From Psychrobacillus antarcticus (lineage in GTDB: Bacteria > Bacillota > Bacilli > Bacillales_A > Planococcaceae): a DNA stretch of 64,000 nt. The notes under the pieces are model-generated. The model saw only the letters and a list, made by a program, of their open reading frames with translations. It searched no databases and was not told where the DNA came from. Numbering within the stretch: position 1 is the stretch's first letter; the number at the start of each line of letters is the position of its first letter. Position numbers and translations under genes: made by a program. The stretch spans positions 33,023-97,022 of the forward strand of contig NZ_JAIZDB010000037.1 in NCBI RefSeq assembly GCF_029533155.1. Reading direction: 5' to 3'. Shown here one piece after another: positions 26,942 to 35,890 of this stretch.

Positions 26942-27587
26942 ATTGTCCACTTGGTTCTGTTAATCCATGCTTGACCGCATAAAGAGCTGCTTGTGTGCGG
27001 TCTTGAACATGTAGCTTGGCAAATATATTGGAAATATGCGTTTTTACTGTTTTCTCAGTAATAAACAAAGAGGATGCTATTTCTCGATTACTTTTCCCTT
27101 TTGTTAATTCGGATAATACATCCTGCTCCCTAGGTGTTAACGGATGTTCTTCATGTGGACTTGGTACAACTGGCTCCCACTCTTTTTCAAGCTGAGTTGT
27201 CGCCTCTGGATGTAACGTATTTTCTCCACGCATGAGCTTTCGAATTGCATCGGCCAAGTCATCTGGTTCGATATCCTTTAGCTGATATCCTGCTGCACCA
27301 GCTTTTAAGGCAGGTATCACATGATCTCTATCTGAAAAACTAGTAAGCATTAATATTTTTATTTCAGGATTTGTAGCCTTTATGTGTTTTGTTGCTTCTA
27401 TTCCATTCATTACTGGCATGACCAAATCCATTAATATGACATCGGGCTTCAAGCTTGCTGTTAACTGCACAGCTTCTTCTCCATTAGTTGCCTCACCTAC
27501 AATATCCATATCCTTTTGCGTTTTCAGAAAAAACATTAAACCTCTTCTTACTACATGATGATCATCTGCAATTAGTACACGTATCAT
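26940..27587 (-). CDS. yhcZ: NarL/LuxR-family response regulator (YhcZ-like)
   Basis: About 215 residues from the ATG at 27587 (MIRVLIADDHHVVRRGL), which has GGGGGAG upstream. Receiver domain with phospho-acceptor in VILMDLVMPVMNG, then the GerE-type HTH at about 150-210 (LTPREQDVLSELTKGKSNREIASSLFITEKTVKTHISNIF). It follows the kinase gene by 11 bases and forms a two-component pair. Confidence 0.9.
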   Translation of the reverse strand: MIRVLIADDHHVVRRGLMFFLKTQKDMDIVGEATNGEEAVQLTASLKPDVILMDLVMPVMNGIEATKHIKATNPEIKILMLTSFSDRDHVIPALKAGAAGYQLKDIEPDDLADAIRKLMRGENTLHPEATTQLEKEWEPVVPSPHEEHPLTPREQDVLSELTKGKSNREIASSLFITEKTVKTHISNIFAKLHVQDRTQAALYAVKHGLTEPSGQ

Positions 27588-27598
27588 TATTACTCCCC

Positions 27599-28714
27599 CT
27601 AGTAAGGTAATCGCACTAATATTTCTGTTCCTGTTCCCCACTCTGTTACCCAATCCACTGTACCGCCGACAAAATTTGCTCTATCCTTCATGCTTTGTAA
27701 ACCGATAGAACGTAATTTTTTAGGTTCTTTCATATGAAATCCACAACCCTCATCTTTCACGACTAACATGACATCAGTAGTGGTAACTGTTAAATATAGT
27801 TCAGCTTGGAGTACACCAGAATGCTTTCGAATATTATTCAATGCTTCCTGCGCAATTCGAAATAGTGTTTCTTCTATAATTGCAGGTAAGTTAATAACTC
27901 CTTTTACCTTCACTATCAAAGTAAGCCCTAAAATATCTCCATATCCTTTAAGACCTTCGATAATTCCTGACTCCAGCCCTTTTGGACGTAGCTGCCAAAT
28001 GAGTGCACGCATTTCTGTTAGAGCTTCCTGTGTTAGATACTGTATTTCTTTAAATGTATCTTTTATTTCCTGTTGCTCAGTCATTTCTATGCCACCACGA
28101 GCAGTTAGGGTGACAGAGAATAGTAATTGGTTAACCGAGTCATGTAAATCTCGTGCAAGTCGGTTACGCTCCTGTACAAGAGCTACCTGTTGCTCCTGCT
28201 TAGTGAGGTAAATGCGCTTAATAGCTGACCCAATCTGAAAGGCTACAGATTCCAGTAAGGCAAGCTCGCCTTCTGAAAACCGTATCATGTTTGGAGTCGC
28301 AACATTTAATAGTCCGAAGCTTTCTTGCCCTGATTGTAAGGGTACTGTTGCATGATGCGTAATGCCCCCACTATCCTCATTACTCATCTTTCCTGCGTTG
28401 ACAATTCTTTTACACTCAATTATATTCGAGGCTTTTTTTAGCTCGCCTTTTTGAAACCTTGAAACACACCAGCAGCCACCTTTTTGCAATTGTCTGCAGT
28501 CATTCTGTTTGAGTGCGTTCGGCAAATTTTCGTTTGCAATTAGCTGTTGCTTTCCTTTTTCATCAATAAAAAATATCCATCCTGTTTCAAACAAAGTACC
28601 TTCTAATAGTTTGTACAATGCTCCTTGTAGCATATTTTCCATTTCAGTTTCTTCATTTAGTAATTCTGCTATTTCTTTTAGTAATTCAATGTTCGAGAGT
28701 TCATTTGTTAGCAT
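27599..28714 (-). CDS. yhcY: GAF-domain sensor histidine kinase (YhcY/AirS-like)
   Basis: 371 residues, soluble. GAF domain (about 20-170), HisKA_3 dimerisation helix with phospho-acceptor in RNRLARDLHDSVNQLL, and HATPase_c with EEALNNIRKHS and DEGCGF. Four cysteines (73, 81, 83, 101) cluster in one GAF loop; related staphylococcal AirS (YhcS) carries a redox-active Fe-S centre, so redox or oxygen sensing is a reasonable inference. ATG start with GGAGGAG. Co-transcribed with the yhcZ-like regulator. Confidence 0.88.
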   Translation of the reverse strand: MLTNELSNIELLKEIAELLNEETEMENMLQGALYKLLEGTLFETGWIFFIDEKGKQQLIANENLPNALKQNDCRQLQKGGCWCVSRFQKGELKKASNIIECKRIVNAGKMSNEDSGGITHHATVPLQSGQESFGLLNVATPNMIRFSEGELALLESVAFQIGSAIKRIYLTKQEQQVALVQERNRLARDLHDSVNQLLFSVTLTARGGIEMTEQQEIKDTFKEIQYLTQEALTEMRALIWQLRPKGLESGIIEGLKGYGDILGLTLIVKVKGVINLPAIIEETLFRIAQEALNNIRKHSGVLQAELYLTVTTTDVMLVVKDEGCGFHMKEPKKLRSIGLQSMKDRANFVGGTVDWVTEWGTGTEILVRLPY

Positions 28715-28839
28715 GTAAACTCCTCCAAGTATGTAAATTCATCTATTTTTATATTATCACTTATCCACTACTCGCTGTAGAATCTGAGCATCATACTTTT
28801 GACCGAATAAGACAAATCCGGTCCGATCAAAACCTCCGT

Positions 28840-28950
28840 ATGCCGTTGATTTCCGCTCCGGTCGGACGCTTTCCGTGGGCACGGCTCGAGCCTGTAGTCT
28901 CTCCCTCGTGCTGTTCCCACTGGAGTCGCCGACCTGCGCTATAATCAACA
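28840..28950 (-). repeat. Dispersed GC-rich module, minus orientation
   Basis: TGATTTCCGCTCCGGTCGGACGC ... GTGGGCACGGCT ... CTGTTCCCACTGGAGTCGCCG, as at 3060-3200 but shorter. No gene. Confidence 0.7.
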
Positions 28951-28959
28951 ATGTCAACT

Positions 28960-29265
28960 TGAAGTAAACAGATAATTTAATACAATATTACTTATTAATT
29001 CATAGTTAATTTGAAAATAAGCAGTGTTGAAATGGACTCTAGTACAAAAAAGTTTTACTGTCTTCATCTATTGTTGTATAGCATGTCCAGTTCACTAGAG
29101 ATAACAATCGATTTTATCACTCACTAAAATTTATCCAATCTTATCATCCAAGCGATATGCTGTGCCAAATCTTCTAATGGAGGACTACACACTAATTGAT
29201 TGGAGTGGAATGTGTCGACTCCAGCGGGATAAGCGAGAAAGTCGAGACCCCGCAGGTATGCGCTT
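28960..29265 (+). repeat. 5'-truncated composite repeat
   Basis: Diverged middle (TTTTATCACTCACTAAAATTTATCC, AAGCGATATGCTGTGCC), CACACTAATTGATTGGAGTGG junction and a short GTCGACTCCAGCGGGATA module. It abuts copy 4 directly. Confidence 0.6.
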
Positions 29266-29267
29266 CA

Positions 29268-29945
29268 AAGTAAGAAAAACCGGGCAAAAAAACGCCCGGT
29301 CCTCTAGGATCTAAACCTGTTTCTACTGTTTTCGAAGGGCTTTGTACAGATTTATTGCTAAATAATTACCATTTGATTTTTTAAAGATGCTGGTCGTGAC
29401 TGAAGTCACGACCAGCATCTTTTTTCTCGGTAATCTTATGGCTATTAACTGTCCGTCGCCCTTCTACAACTTTTAGAAACGGGTTAGATCATTTTTTGGG
29501 TAACTAGAGAAAAGATACTATCCTAATAATTGAGGAGGCTCACGAAGATGCAATTTCGTTCGCTATTTCGCTTCTTTATTTAGTAAACACTTACTAATTC
29601 TCTTTTTACCACTATATAAAAGAAGATCTCATTTCTTCCTCATTTATTCAATAGTCGATTTTATCCCTATATTAACTTAGTCTACTCTTATCGTCTTAGC
29701 GATAAGCTCTGCTAATCTTCTTATCGAGTACTACTCACTTAATTGATTGGAGTGAAAGGTGGCGACTCCAGCGGGATGAGGGAGACAGATGAGACATCAC
29801 ATCGACGCGCAAGCGACGGTGATGGCTCATCGCTCACCCCGCGGAACGGGTCTACCTGAAACGGAAATCAGTAGTATTATTCATTCTTTAAAGTCCCATG
29901 AATTCAGTGTACACGGTACATTTTTATATACTTTCTTATCTTTGA
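29268..29945 (+). repeat. Composite repeat, copy 4
   Basis: ACCGGGC...GCCCGGT hairpin (29279-29303), the conserved 15-bp hairpin with T-run (29385-29426), the AT-rich middle, and the module GGAGTGAAAGGTGGCGACTCCAGCGGGATGA form. It ends in ATTTTTATATACTTTCTTATC. Lies between yhcY and pgcA, neighbours in B. subtilis. Confidence 0.75.
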
Positions 29946-29947
29946 AC

Positions 29948-30120
29948 AAAGGCTAAGAGCGCCACCTCGTGTGGCAACGCCTTCGTGACCAACTTCCTGT
30001 TGGCCTGAGGAGGCTCGGCCTCGCCCGCGGAAAGCGTCCACATGAAACAGAATTCACAGGATTATTCGTTCTCTAAGCCCCTTGAACCGAGTGTACACTC
30101 TGTATTTTTATATATTTTCT
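29948..30120. repeat. Tail fragments of dispersed repeats
   Basis: GCTAAGAGCGCCACCTCGTGTGGC, GTGACCAACTTCCTGTTGGCC and a second GTACACTCTGTATTTTTATATA end; no gene in this stretch. Confidence 0.55.
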
Positions 30121-30123
30121 TAT

Positions 30124-30162
30124 AAAAAAAAAAGGAAAAGCAAGTTTACTTTTCCTTTTTCT
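30124..30162 (-). terminator. Terminator of yhcX-pgcA
   Basis: AAAAAGGAAAAG and CTTTTCCTTTTT arms with a ten-base T-run on the minus strand, directly after the pgcA stop. Confidence 0.8.
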
Positions 30163-30165
30163 CTA

Positions 30166-31887
30166 TTATTCTTTTAAATATTGATCCATCTTCAATGAAA
30201 AATCATCTTGTAGAGCCTTTAGTTTTTGTGCGCTTTCTGCTTCTGAGCCACTAAGTACGCCGAAGTAATATTTAATCTTCGGCTCTGTCCCACTTGGTCT
30301 TACGCAAACCCATGAGCCGTCTGCTAGGAAGTACTTAATAACATTTGATTTTGGTAGGAATATTTCCTCATCTTTACGACCATCCGTGAAAGTTCGAACG
30401 GAGTGCAAATAATCCTCCTGGGAAAGAACAGTAATTCCGGCAACTTCCGTAATTCTATTTACACGAACCTGCTCCAGTAAGTTTTGAATGGCATTCGCAC
30501 CACTTACTCCTTTTTTCGTAACAGATTGAAGTCCTTCTAAGTAGAAGCCATGTCTTTCATATAACTGAGATAATACATCAAGTAGGGTCTTATCTTGTTT
30601 TTTAAAATGGGCAGCAGCTTCTACTATCGCGAGCACGCTCTGTACCGCATCTTTATCGCGTGCGAAGTCTTTTATCAAATAACCATAACTTTCCTCATAG
30701 CCAAATAAAAACTCAAACTCTTTCGTCTCTTCGTATTGCTTTATCTTTTCACCGATAAATTTAAAGCCAGTTAATACACTTTCTGTACTTACTCCGTAAT
30801 ATTCAGCAATTACTCGGCCTAAATCAGAAGTAACAATGGTTTTAAAAACACGACCATTTACAGGTATATCCCCTTTTTTCTTACGCTGTGACATCAAGTA
30901 TTCGATTAATATAGCCCCGGTTTGATTGCCTGTTAAAAGCTCATATTTAGAAGCCGTTTTAACTGCAATACCTACTCGATCGCCATCTGGATCGACAGCT
31001 ATTAGTATATCCGCATCATTTTTTTCTCCATGTTGTATAGCGTATTCAAATGCACTTTCCTCTTCGGGGTTTGGAGATATCAGTGTAGGGAAATCTCCAT
31101 CTGGCTCCATTTGCTCCTCTACATAGTGGATATGCTTGTAGCCAACTTCACTTAATATTCGTTTAACCGTTTTTCCAGAAGCGCCGTGTAAAGGAGTGAA
31201 TACTACCTCCAAGTCAGATGACAATGCGAGTTCTTCGTTTTCCTGCACTGTCTTTAAGGCATCTATATAGGCTTGATCCATTTGCTCATTTAATTGAATT
31301 ACTAATTCTTGGTCTGGATTTCGTTGAACGATATGGAGTGCATCTCCTGCATCATTCACGTGCTGGATAACGACTTCGGCATCCGCTAGATTTAACTGTG
31401 CCCCATCCTCCCCATAGACCTTGAACCCATTATATTCAGGAGGATTATGACTTGCAGTTATGACTATTCCCATGAATGCATACAAATGTCTAACGGAAAA
31501 TGAAAGCTGGGGTGTAGTTCTTGGCTCCATATATAAATAAGCTTTTATACCATTAGAGGCTAGTGTACTCGCTGCTTCTTGGGCAAACTCTGGAGAGAAT
31601 CTACGACTATCATAGGCAATTACTACACCACGCTCCATAGCTTCTGCTCCAGCTCCTTTTATATATGAAGCAAGGCCAGTCGCCGCTTTACGTATCGTAT
31701 ACGTATTGATACGATTCGTTCCAGCACCGATTTCCCCTCGCATCCCACCAGTTCCAAATTCTAAATCCCGGTAAAATGCATCTTCTACTTTCTTTTCATC
31801 TTTTGCTAAGTGAAGAAGATCCTTTTTCCAATTGGATTCTAACTCTGAGAAGTTATTCCACTGGTCAAAAAGTTGTTTATATCGCAT
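30166..31887 (-). CDS. pgcA: Phosphoglucomutase / phospho-sugar mutase (PgcA)
   Basis: 573 residues, the family's usual length. Interconverts glucose-6-phosphate and glucose-1-phosphate for UDP-glucose, wall teichoic acid and glycolipid synthesis. Active-site phosphoserine loop TASHNPPEYNGFK, metal loop DPDGDRVG, sugar-binding GYEESYGYL, and phosphate-binding RPSGTEPKIKYYF near the C-terminus. ATG start 20 bases after the yhcX stop, so probably co-transcribed. yhcX/pgcA/yhcY/yhcZ order matches the B. subtilis neighbourhood. Confidence 0.95.
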   Translation of the reverse strand: MRYKQLFDQWNNFSELESNWKKDLLHLAKDEKKVEDAFYRDLEFGTGGMRGEIGAGTNRINTYTIRKAATGLASYIKGAGAEAMERGVVIAYDSRRFSPEFAQEAASTLASNGIKAYLYMEPRTTPQLSFSVRHLYAFMGIVITASHNPPEYNGFKVYGEDGAQLNLADAEVVIQHVNDAGDALHIVQRNPDQELVIQLNEQMDQAYIDALKTVQENEELALSSDLEVVFTPLHGASGKTVKRILSEVGYKHIHYVEEQMEPDGDFPTLISPNPEEESAFEYAIQHGEKNDADILIAVDPDGDRVGIAVKTASKYELLTGNQTGAILIEYLMSQRKKKGDIPVNGRVFKTIVTSDLGRVIAEYYGVSTESVLTGFKFIGEKIKQYEETKEFEFLFGYEESYGYLIKDFARDKDAVQSVLAIVEAAAHFKKQDKTLLDVLSQLYERHGFYLEGLQSVTKKGVSGANAIQNLLEQVRVNRITEVAGITVLSQEDYLHSVRTFTDGRKDEEIFLPKSNVIKYFLADGSWVCVRPSGTEPKIKYYFGVLSGSEAESAQKLKALQDDFSLKMDQYLKE

Positions 31888-31907
31888 GGCCTATTAACCC
31901 CTATCCA

Positions 31908-33449
31908 TTACTTTTTATAATCGACATTGTATACATCATGACGGCGATCTTTTAAATGTTTAACCGTCCCGTCTTGACGTTGACGACGCAGGATTTCTAA
32001 ATCTACATCCCCGATTAAAACCATCTCTACATTCGGTTCTGTTTCTCCTACAATGCCATCACGCGCAAATTCAAAATCCGAAGGTGCGAAAATAGCAGAC
32101 TGTGCATATTGAATATCCATATTTTCTGTTTGTGGCAAGTTTCCAACTGTCCCTGAAATAACTGTATAAATTTGGTTTTCAATGGCACGTGCTTGTGCAC
32201 AATAGCGAACACGAAGATACCCTTGACGATCTTCGGTACAAAATGGGGTAAAAATAATATTTGCGCCCATATCTGTCGCTATACGTGCCAGCTCTGGAAA
32301 CTCTATATCATAACAAATTTGAATGGCAATCTTCCCACAATCTGTATCAAATACTTGTACGGAATCTCCTGCACTAATCCCCCACCACTTACGTTCGTTC
32401 GGTGTGATATGGATTTTATATTGCTTATCAATTGCACCATCTCGGTGGAACAAGTATGCGATATTATATATTTCCTCGTTTTCTTCTTCCACAAAGTGAG
32501 AACCAGCAATAATATTGATATTATAACGGATCGATAAATCTGAAAATAACTCCATATATTGCGGAGTATACTCTGTTAATTTACGAACCGCTTGGCTTGG
32601 TGATGGTTCATTCAGGAAAGACATTAGTTGCGTAGTAAAAATTTCCGGAAACACTACAAAATCAGATTGTGCATCGGAAGCAACGTCAACAAAGTATTCA
32701 CATTGGTTCGCAAACTCTTCAAATGAGTTTATTTTACGCATCATATATTGCACTGCACAAATTCGTACAGGATAGCTTGTTTTGAAGTGACGTTTTGAAA
32801 GTGGGATATAATCAACATTATTCCATTCCATCAGTGTTGCATATTTGACAGAAGCCTTATCATCTGGCAAATAGTTAGGGTTAATACGCATCAATGTAAA
32901 GCCATTCATTAATTGGAATGTTAAAACTGGATCATATATCTTATGGCGAGAAACAGAAGTCACATACTCTCTTGGTGACATCTCATCTGTAAATTTATGA
33001 TAGTTTGGAATACGACCACCAATAATAATTGATTTTAGATTAAACTGTCTTGCAATATCTTTTCTACCTTCATATAAACGTTGTCCAACCTTCATTCTTC
33101 TGAATTCGGGATGCACCATTACTTCTATTCCGTACAAATTATATCCTTCTGGATTATGGTTTGTAATATATCCTGCTTCCGTCACATCCGACCAAGAATG
33201 ACGGTCATCATATTCATCAAAGTTAATAATTAGACTTGAACAGGAACCAATTACTTTTCCATCCAATTCAGCCACTAGCTGTCCTTCTGGAAAAATAGTT
33301 AAGTGGCTACGTAAATGAGCTACTTCCCACGGATCCATTCCTGGAAAACATTGTCGCTGTATTTCTAAAATAGACTCTATATCGGAAAAAGACGTTTGTC
33401 TTATAATCATGCTTTGTTCGAATGGGGATAAATCAAATTCTTCAGTCAT
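31908..33449 (-). CDS. yhcX: YhcX, GNAT acetyltransferase fused to a nitrilase-family hydrolase
   Basis: About 513 residues. N-terminal GNAT domain (about 15-200, with GIEVMVHPEFRRMKVGQRLY as the acetyl-CoA loop) and a C-terminal carbon-nitrogen hydrolase domain (about 220-500) with Glu in VFPEIFTT, Lys in HITPNERKWWG and nucleophile Cys in IAIQICYDIEFPE. ATG at 33449 with AGAGGAG is chosen; the earlier ATG at 33482 overlaps the -10 TATAAT. Two-domain architecture is typical of YhcX; substrate unknown. Confidence 0.9.
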   Translation of the reverse strand: MTEEFDLSPFEQSMIIRQTSFSDIESILEIQRQCFPGMDPWEVAHLRSHLTIFPEGQLVAELDGKVIGSCSSLIINFDEYDDRHSWSDVTEAGYITNHNPEGYNLYGIEVMVHPEFRRMKVGQRLYEGRKDIARQFNLKSIIIGGRIPNYHKFTDEMSPREYVTSVSRHKIYDPVLTFQLMNGFTLMRINPNYLPDDKASVKYATLMEWNNVDYIPLSKRHFKTSYPVRICAVQYMMRKINSFEEFANQCEYFVDVASDAQSDFVVFPEIFTTQLMSFLNEPSPSQAVRKLTEYTPQYMELFSDLSIRYNINIIAGSHFVEEENEEIYNIAYLFHRDGAIDKQYKIHITPNERKWWGISAGDSVQVFDTDCGKIAIQICYDIEFPELARIATDMGANIIFTPFCTEDRQGYLRVRYCAQARAIENQIYTVISGTVGNLPQTENMDIQYAQSAIFAPSDFEFARDGIVGETEPNVEMVLIGDVDLEILRRQRQDGTVKHLKDRRHDVYNVDYKK

Positions 33450-33479
33450 TATATCGGCTCCTCTTTCATCTGTAACTTT

Positions 33480-33508
33480 CATTATATAGCTTTTTTCTCT
33501 TCAGTTAA
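33480..33508 (-). promoter_or_regulatory. Promoter of yhcX-pgcA
   Basis: TTTAAC, 17-bp spacer, TATAAT (33485-33480) on the minus strand. It fixes the yhcX start at 33449. Confidence 0.55.
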
Positions 33509-33509
33509 A

Positions 33510-33625
33510 GTGAACAGTCAATCAGCGGTTTTTTTCTCCGCTGATTGAAAATAGAACTCAGGCTACTAACGCCGCGTCGTGCGGCAAAGCCTGAGTGACC
33601 AACATCCTGTTGGCCCGAACCAATC
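33510..33625. repeat. Hairpin and repeat fragment upstream of yhcX
   Basis: TCAATCAGCGG and CCGCTGATTGA arms (33511-33547) upstream of the promoter, then GCCGCGTCGTGCGGC and GTGACCAACATCCTGTTGGCCCG, phrases shared with the composite repeats. No gene. Confidence 0.5.
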
Positions 33626-33720
33626 GGGCATTTACGGGCAGTAGATTTCCCACTTATGTTTTTTACTTAGGGAAGTCTTAAAATGGAAGTCATACTGTCC
33701 GTTAATGCGGGGTAAAATAT

Positions 33721-33749
33721 TTTACATGTAATTAAAGAAGCATTATACT
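33721..33749 (+). promoter_or_regulatory. Promoter of bdbC
   Basis: TTTACA (33721-33726), 17-bp spacer, TATACT (33744-33749), 37 bases before the bdbC start. Confidence 0.6.
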
Positions 33750-33785
33750 TTAATTTGAGTTCAAAGTAATTTTTAAGGAGATCCT

Positions 33786-34211
33786 ATGACAAAAAAAATA
33801 GAAAATCTATTATTATTCATGTGGACAGTTTCCCTTACTGCAACATTAGGTTCCCTCTACTTTTCAGAGGTAAGAGGCTACGAACCATGTGATCTATGTT
33901 GGTACCAGCGTATACTCATGTATCCCCTTGTGCTAATATTAGGGATTGCATACGTACAAAAAAATCCCAAAATAGCAGTAACTACATTTGTATTCTCTGT
34001 GATTGGTGGATGTATCTCCGCTTATCATTATAGCATTCAAAAGCTGACTTTTATGCAAGAATCGGCACCAGCTTGCGGAAGAGTTGCTTGTACAGGAGAA
34101 TATATAAACTATGCAGGATTTATTACAATTCCATTTTTAGCGCTAATTGCATTTATTTTAATCGCAATTACAAGTGTTATTGTATGGAAGAACATCAAGG
34201 AGGAAAAATAA
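33786..34211 (+). CDS. bdbC: BdbC, DsbB-type thiol-disulfide oxidoreductase
   Basis: 141-residue four-helix membrane protein that re-oxidises extracytoplasmic disulfide-forming proteins and passes electrons to quinone. The two catalytic pairs are C35-C38 in EPCDLCWYQR and C97-C102 in PACGRVACTG. ATG start behind AAGGAGAT. It is followed one base later by a thioredoxin-like gene, the expected partner. Confidence 0.93.
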   Translation: MTKKIENLLLFMWTVSLTATLGSLYFSEVRGYEPCDLCWYQRILMYPLVLILGIAYVQKNPKIAVTTFVFSVIGGCISAYHYSIQKLTFMQESAPACGRVACTGEYINYAGFITIPFLALIAFILIAITSVIVWKNIKEEK

Positions 34212-34212
34212 C

Positions 34213-34683
34213 TTGAAGAAACTACTTATATTTGGTGGCATTATCATCGCAGTCTTTGTATTAATCTTTGTGTTAAACTCACAGAAAAACAAAGATGCTT
34301 TAGCTAATAATCCCTATGATACGGATGATTTGAGACAATCTACTATTGATCTAATCGATGATCCGAACTATCAAAACATTATTTTGCCAGATGAATTGAA
34401 GAAAAAAGTTTCTTCTGGAGAACCTGTTACAGCTTATTTTTTCAGCCCAGAATGTGTACATTGCCAAGAAATGACTCCACGTTTATCTCCAATTGCTGAA
34501 AAAAATGACATTGAAATCGTCAAATATAATGTACTTGAGTACGAAAAAGGCTGGAATGATTACCTTATCGAAGCAACACCAACAATGATCTATTTTGAAG
34601 ATGGAAAAGAAGTAGAAAGAGTAACTGGCGCTATTTCTAATGATCAAATTCAATTATTCTTTGATGAAATTGTTTTAAAATAA
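34213..34683 (+). CDS. Membrane-anchored thioredoxin-like protein (BdbA/D-type partner)
   Basis: 156 residues from the TTG at 34213 with AAGGAGG inside the end of bdbC. N-terminal anchor (residues 4-22), then a thioredoxin fold outside the membrane with active site C81-V-H-C84 (SPECVHCQEM) and cis-proline segment EATPTMIYF. Likely partner of BdbC. Whether it mainly oxidises or isomerises disulfides cannot be told. Confidence 0.87.
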   Translation: MKKLLIFGGIIIAVFVLIFVLNSQKNKDALANNPYDTDDLRQSTIDLIDDPNYQNIILPDELKKKVSSGEPVTAYFFSPECVHCQEMTPRLSPIAEKNDIEIVKYNVLEYEKGWNDYLIEATPTMIYFEDGKEVERVTGAISNDQIQLFFDEIVLK

Positions 34684-34722
34684 CCAAAAGGGTCTTGTCA
34701 AGTAGACAGACCCTTTTTTTAA
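34684..34722 (+). terminator. Terminator after bdbC operon
   Basis: AAAGGGTCT and AGACCCTTTTTTT arms with an inner GTC/GAC stem. Confidence 0.75.
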
Positions 34723-34734
34723 AGGAGCAGGAAA

Positions 34735-35583
34735 ATGATACATACATTAACTTATACAGTAACAGAAGAAGGCTTAAAAATAGATAGTCTTTTCCAAGAC
34801 AAGTGGAAACTCGGTAAAAAGTTAATACATGAGCTACGCATGCAAAAGGCTGTCAGCAATACAAGTGGAGAGCTTCTACAATGGAAACTTCCGAACAAAA
34901 AAGGTGATGTACTTGTGATTAAATGGGAAGGAGAAGCCTCTAACTATCTACTTTCCGATCAAATTCCTTTGTATGTGGCGTATGAAGATGAGTATTTATT
35001 GATTGCTTCTAAACCACGTGGTGCATCGACGCATCCAAACGAAGATGGGCAAAATCATACCTTTATGAACACCGTGACAAATTATTTACACAGTAAAAAT
35101 CATCATTACGGCGAACATGTGCATCGCATTGATGAAGGTACTAAGGGATTAGTAGTTATAGCAAAAAATCCACTTGTCAAAGGTATGCTTGATCGTATGC
35201 TTGAAAACAAAACAATTGTCCGCACTTACGAGGCAACTGTAGAAGGACAAGTGAAAAACCAGCATGGTACTATACGAGCTGCTATTGGTAATGATCGCCA
35301 CCACCCGACTCGCAAAAGAGTTTCTCCATCTGGTCAAAACGCAATTACTCATTATGAAGTTGCAGGCAAACATGAACAATTTACAAAAGTGCATGCGATT
35401 TTAGAAACTGGACGTACCCACCAAATTCGAGTTCACTTAGCCCATTTAGGACATCCTATTGTTGGTGACGAACTATATGGAGCTAAAAAAACACCTACTA
35501 AAATGTATGAACTCCATGCATTTAAAGTTCAATTTAATCATCCAATAACAGGTGAAGTGCTTGTTGTGGAAGATAAACGTTAA
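34735..35583 (+). CDS. yhcT: RluA-family pseudouridine synthase (YhcT-like)
   Basis: 282 residues. Catalytic Asp133 in VHRIDEGTKGLVV, the RluA motif II (usually HRLDxxTSG; here Lys replaces Ser), and the C-terminal TGRTHQIRVHLAHLGHPIVGDELYG. Modifies uridines in rRNA or tRNA. The N-terminal S4-like part is weak. ATG start behind AAAGGAG. The yhcT name rests on resemblance and neighbourhood. Confidence 0.85.
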   Translation: MIHTLTYTVTEEGLKIDSLFQDKWKLGKKLIHELRMQKAVSNTSGELLQWKLPNKKGDVLVIKWEGEASNYLLSDQIPLYVAYEDEYLLIASKPRGASTHPNEDGQNHTFMNTVTNYLHSKNHHYGEHVHRIDEGTKGLVVIAKNPLVKGMLDRMLENKTIVRTYEATVEGQVKNQHGTIRAAIGNDRHHPTRKRVSPSGQNAITHYEVAGKHEQFTKVHAILETGRTHQIRVHLAHLGHPIVGDELYGAKKTPTKMYELHAFKVQFNHPITGEVLVVEDKR

Positions 35584-35704
35584 GATGTAATGGAAAGTTG
35601 CAGATTGTTGGTGTATATTGCGTAAAAGCAGCTCGATATTGCGTATATTCAGTGAAATGTTGTGCATATACTAGCCGCTTTGCACGTATGACTCCAATTG
35701 TTGC
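35584..35704. other. Intergenic stretch without a recognisable gene
   Basis: Contains repeated TATTGCGTA phrases (35618, 35637) and TTGTTGCGCAAAGC; no ORF with a ribosome binding site. Confidence 0.4.
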
Positions 35705-35705
35705 G

Positions 35706-35755
35706 CAAAGCAAAAAGCAGGTGAGAAGTATTCATTTCTCACCTGCTTTTTTAAT
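35706..35755. terminator. Terminator hairpin
   Basis: AAAGCAGGTGAGAA and TTCTCACCTGCTTTTTT arms; terminates the pseudouridine synthase transcript. Nothing further is seen up to 35890. Confidence 0.75.
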
Positions 35756-35890
35756 TTAAGGCTATGTTAAAAGTAAAGGTTGATTTTAAATGCAGTAAAA
35801 AATGAATTGCGAAATGTATTGAAATGCTCATTTTATTTTGAAGTCCTTTTTTACTAAGCATCTGTTAGTTGAAGCGTAATAATCCACAGA

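Noticed and set aside
3690..29426. Repeated perfect hairpins as a possible CRISPR or phage attachment array
   Set aside because: Copies are kilobases apart with long conserved flanks and no spacer-repeat periodicity.
33450..33482. Upstream ATG of yhcX
   Set aside because: It overlaps the -10 TATAAT of the likely promoter; the ATG at 33449 has AGAGGAG and matches the family start.
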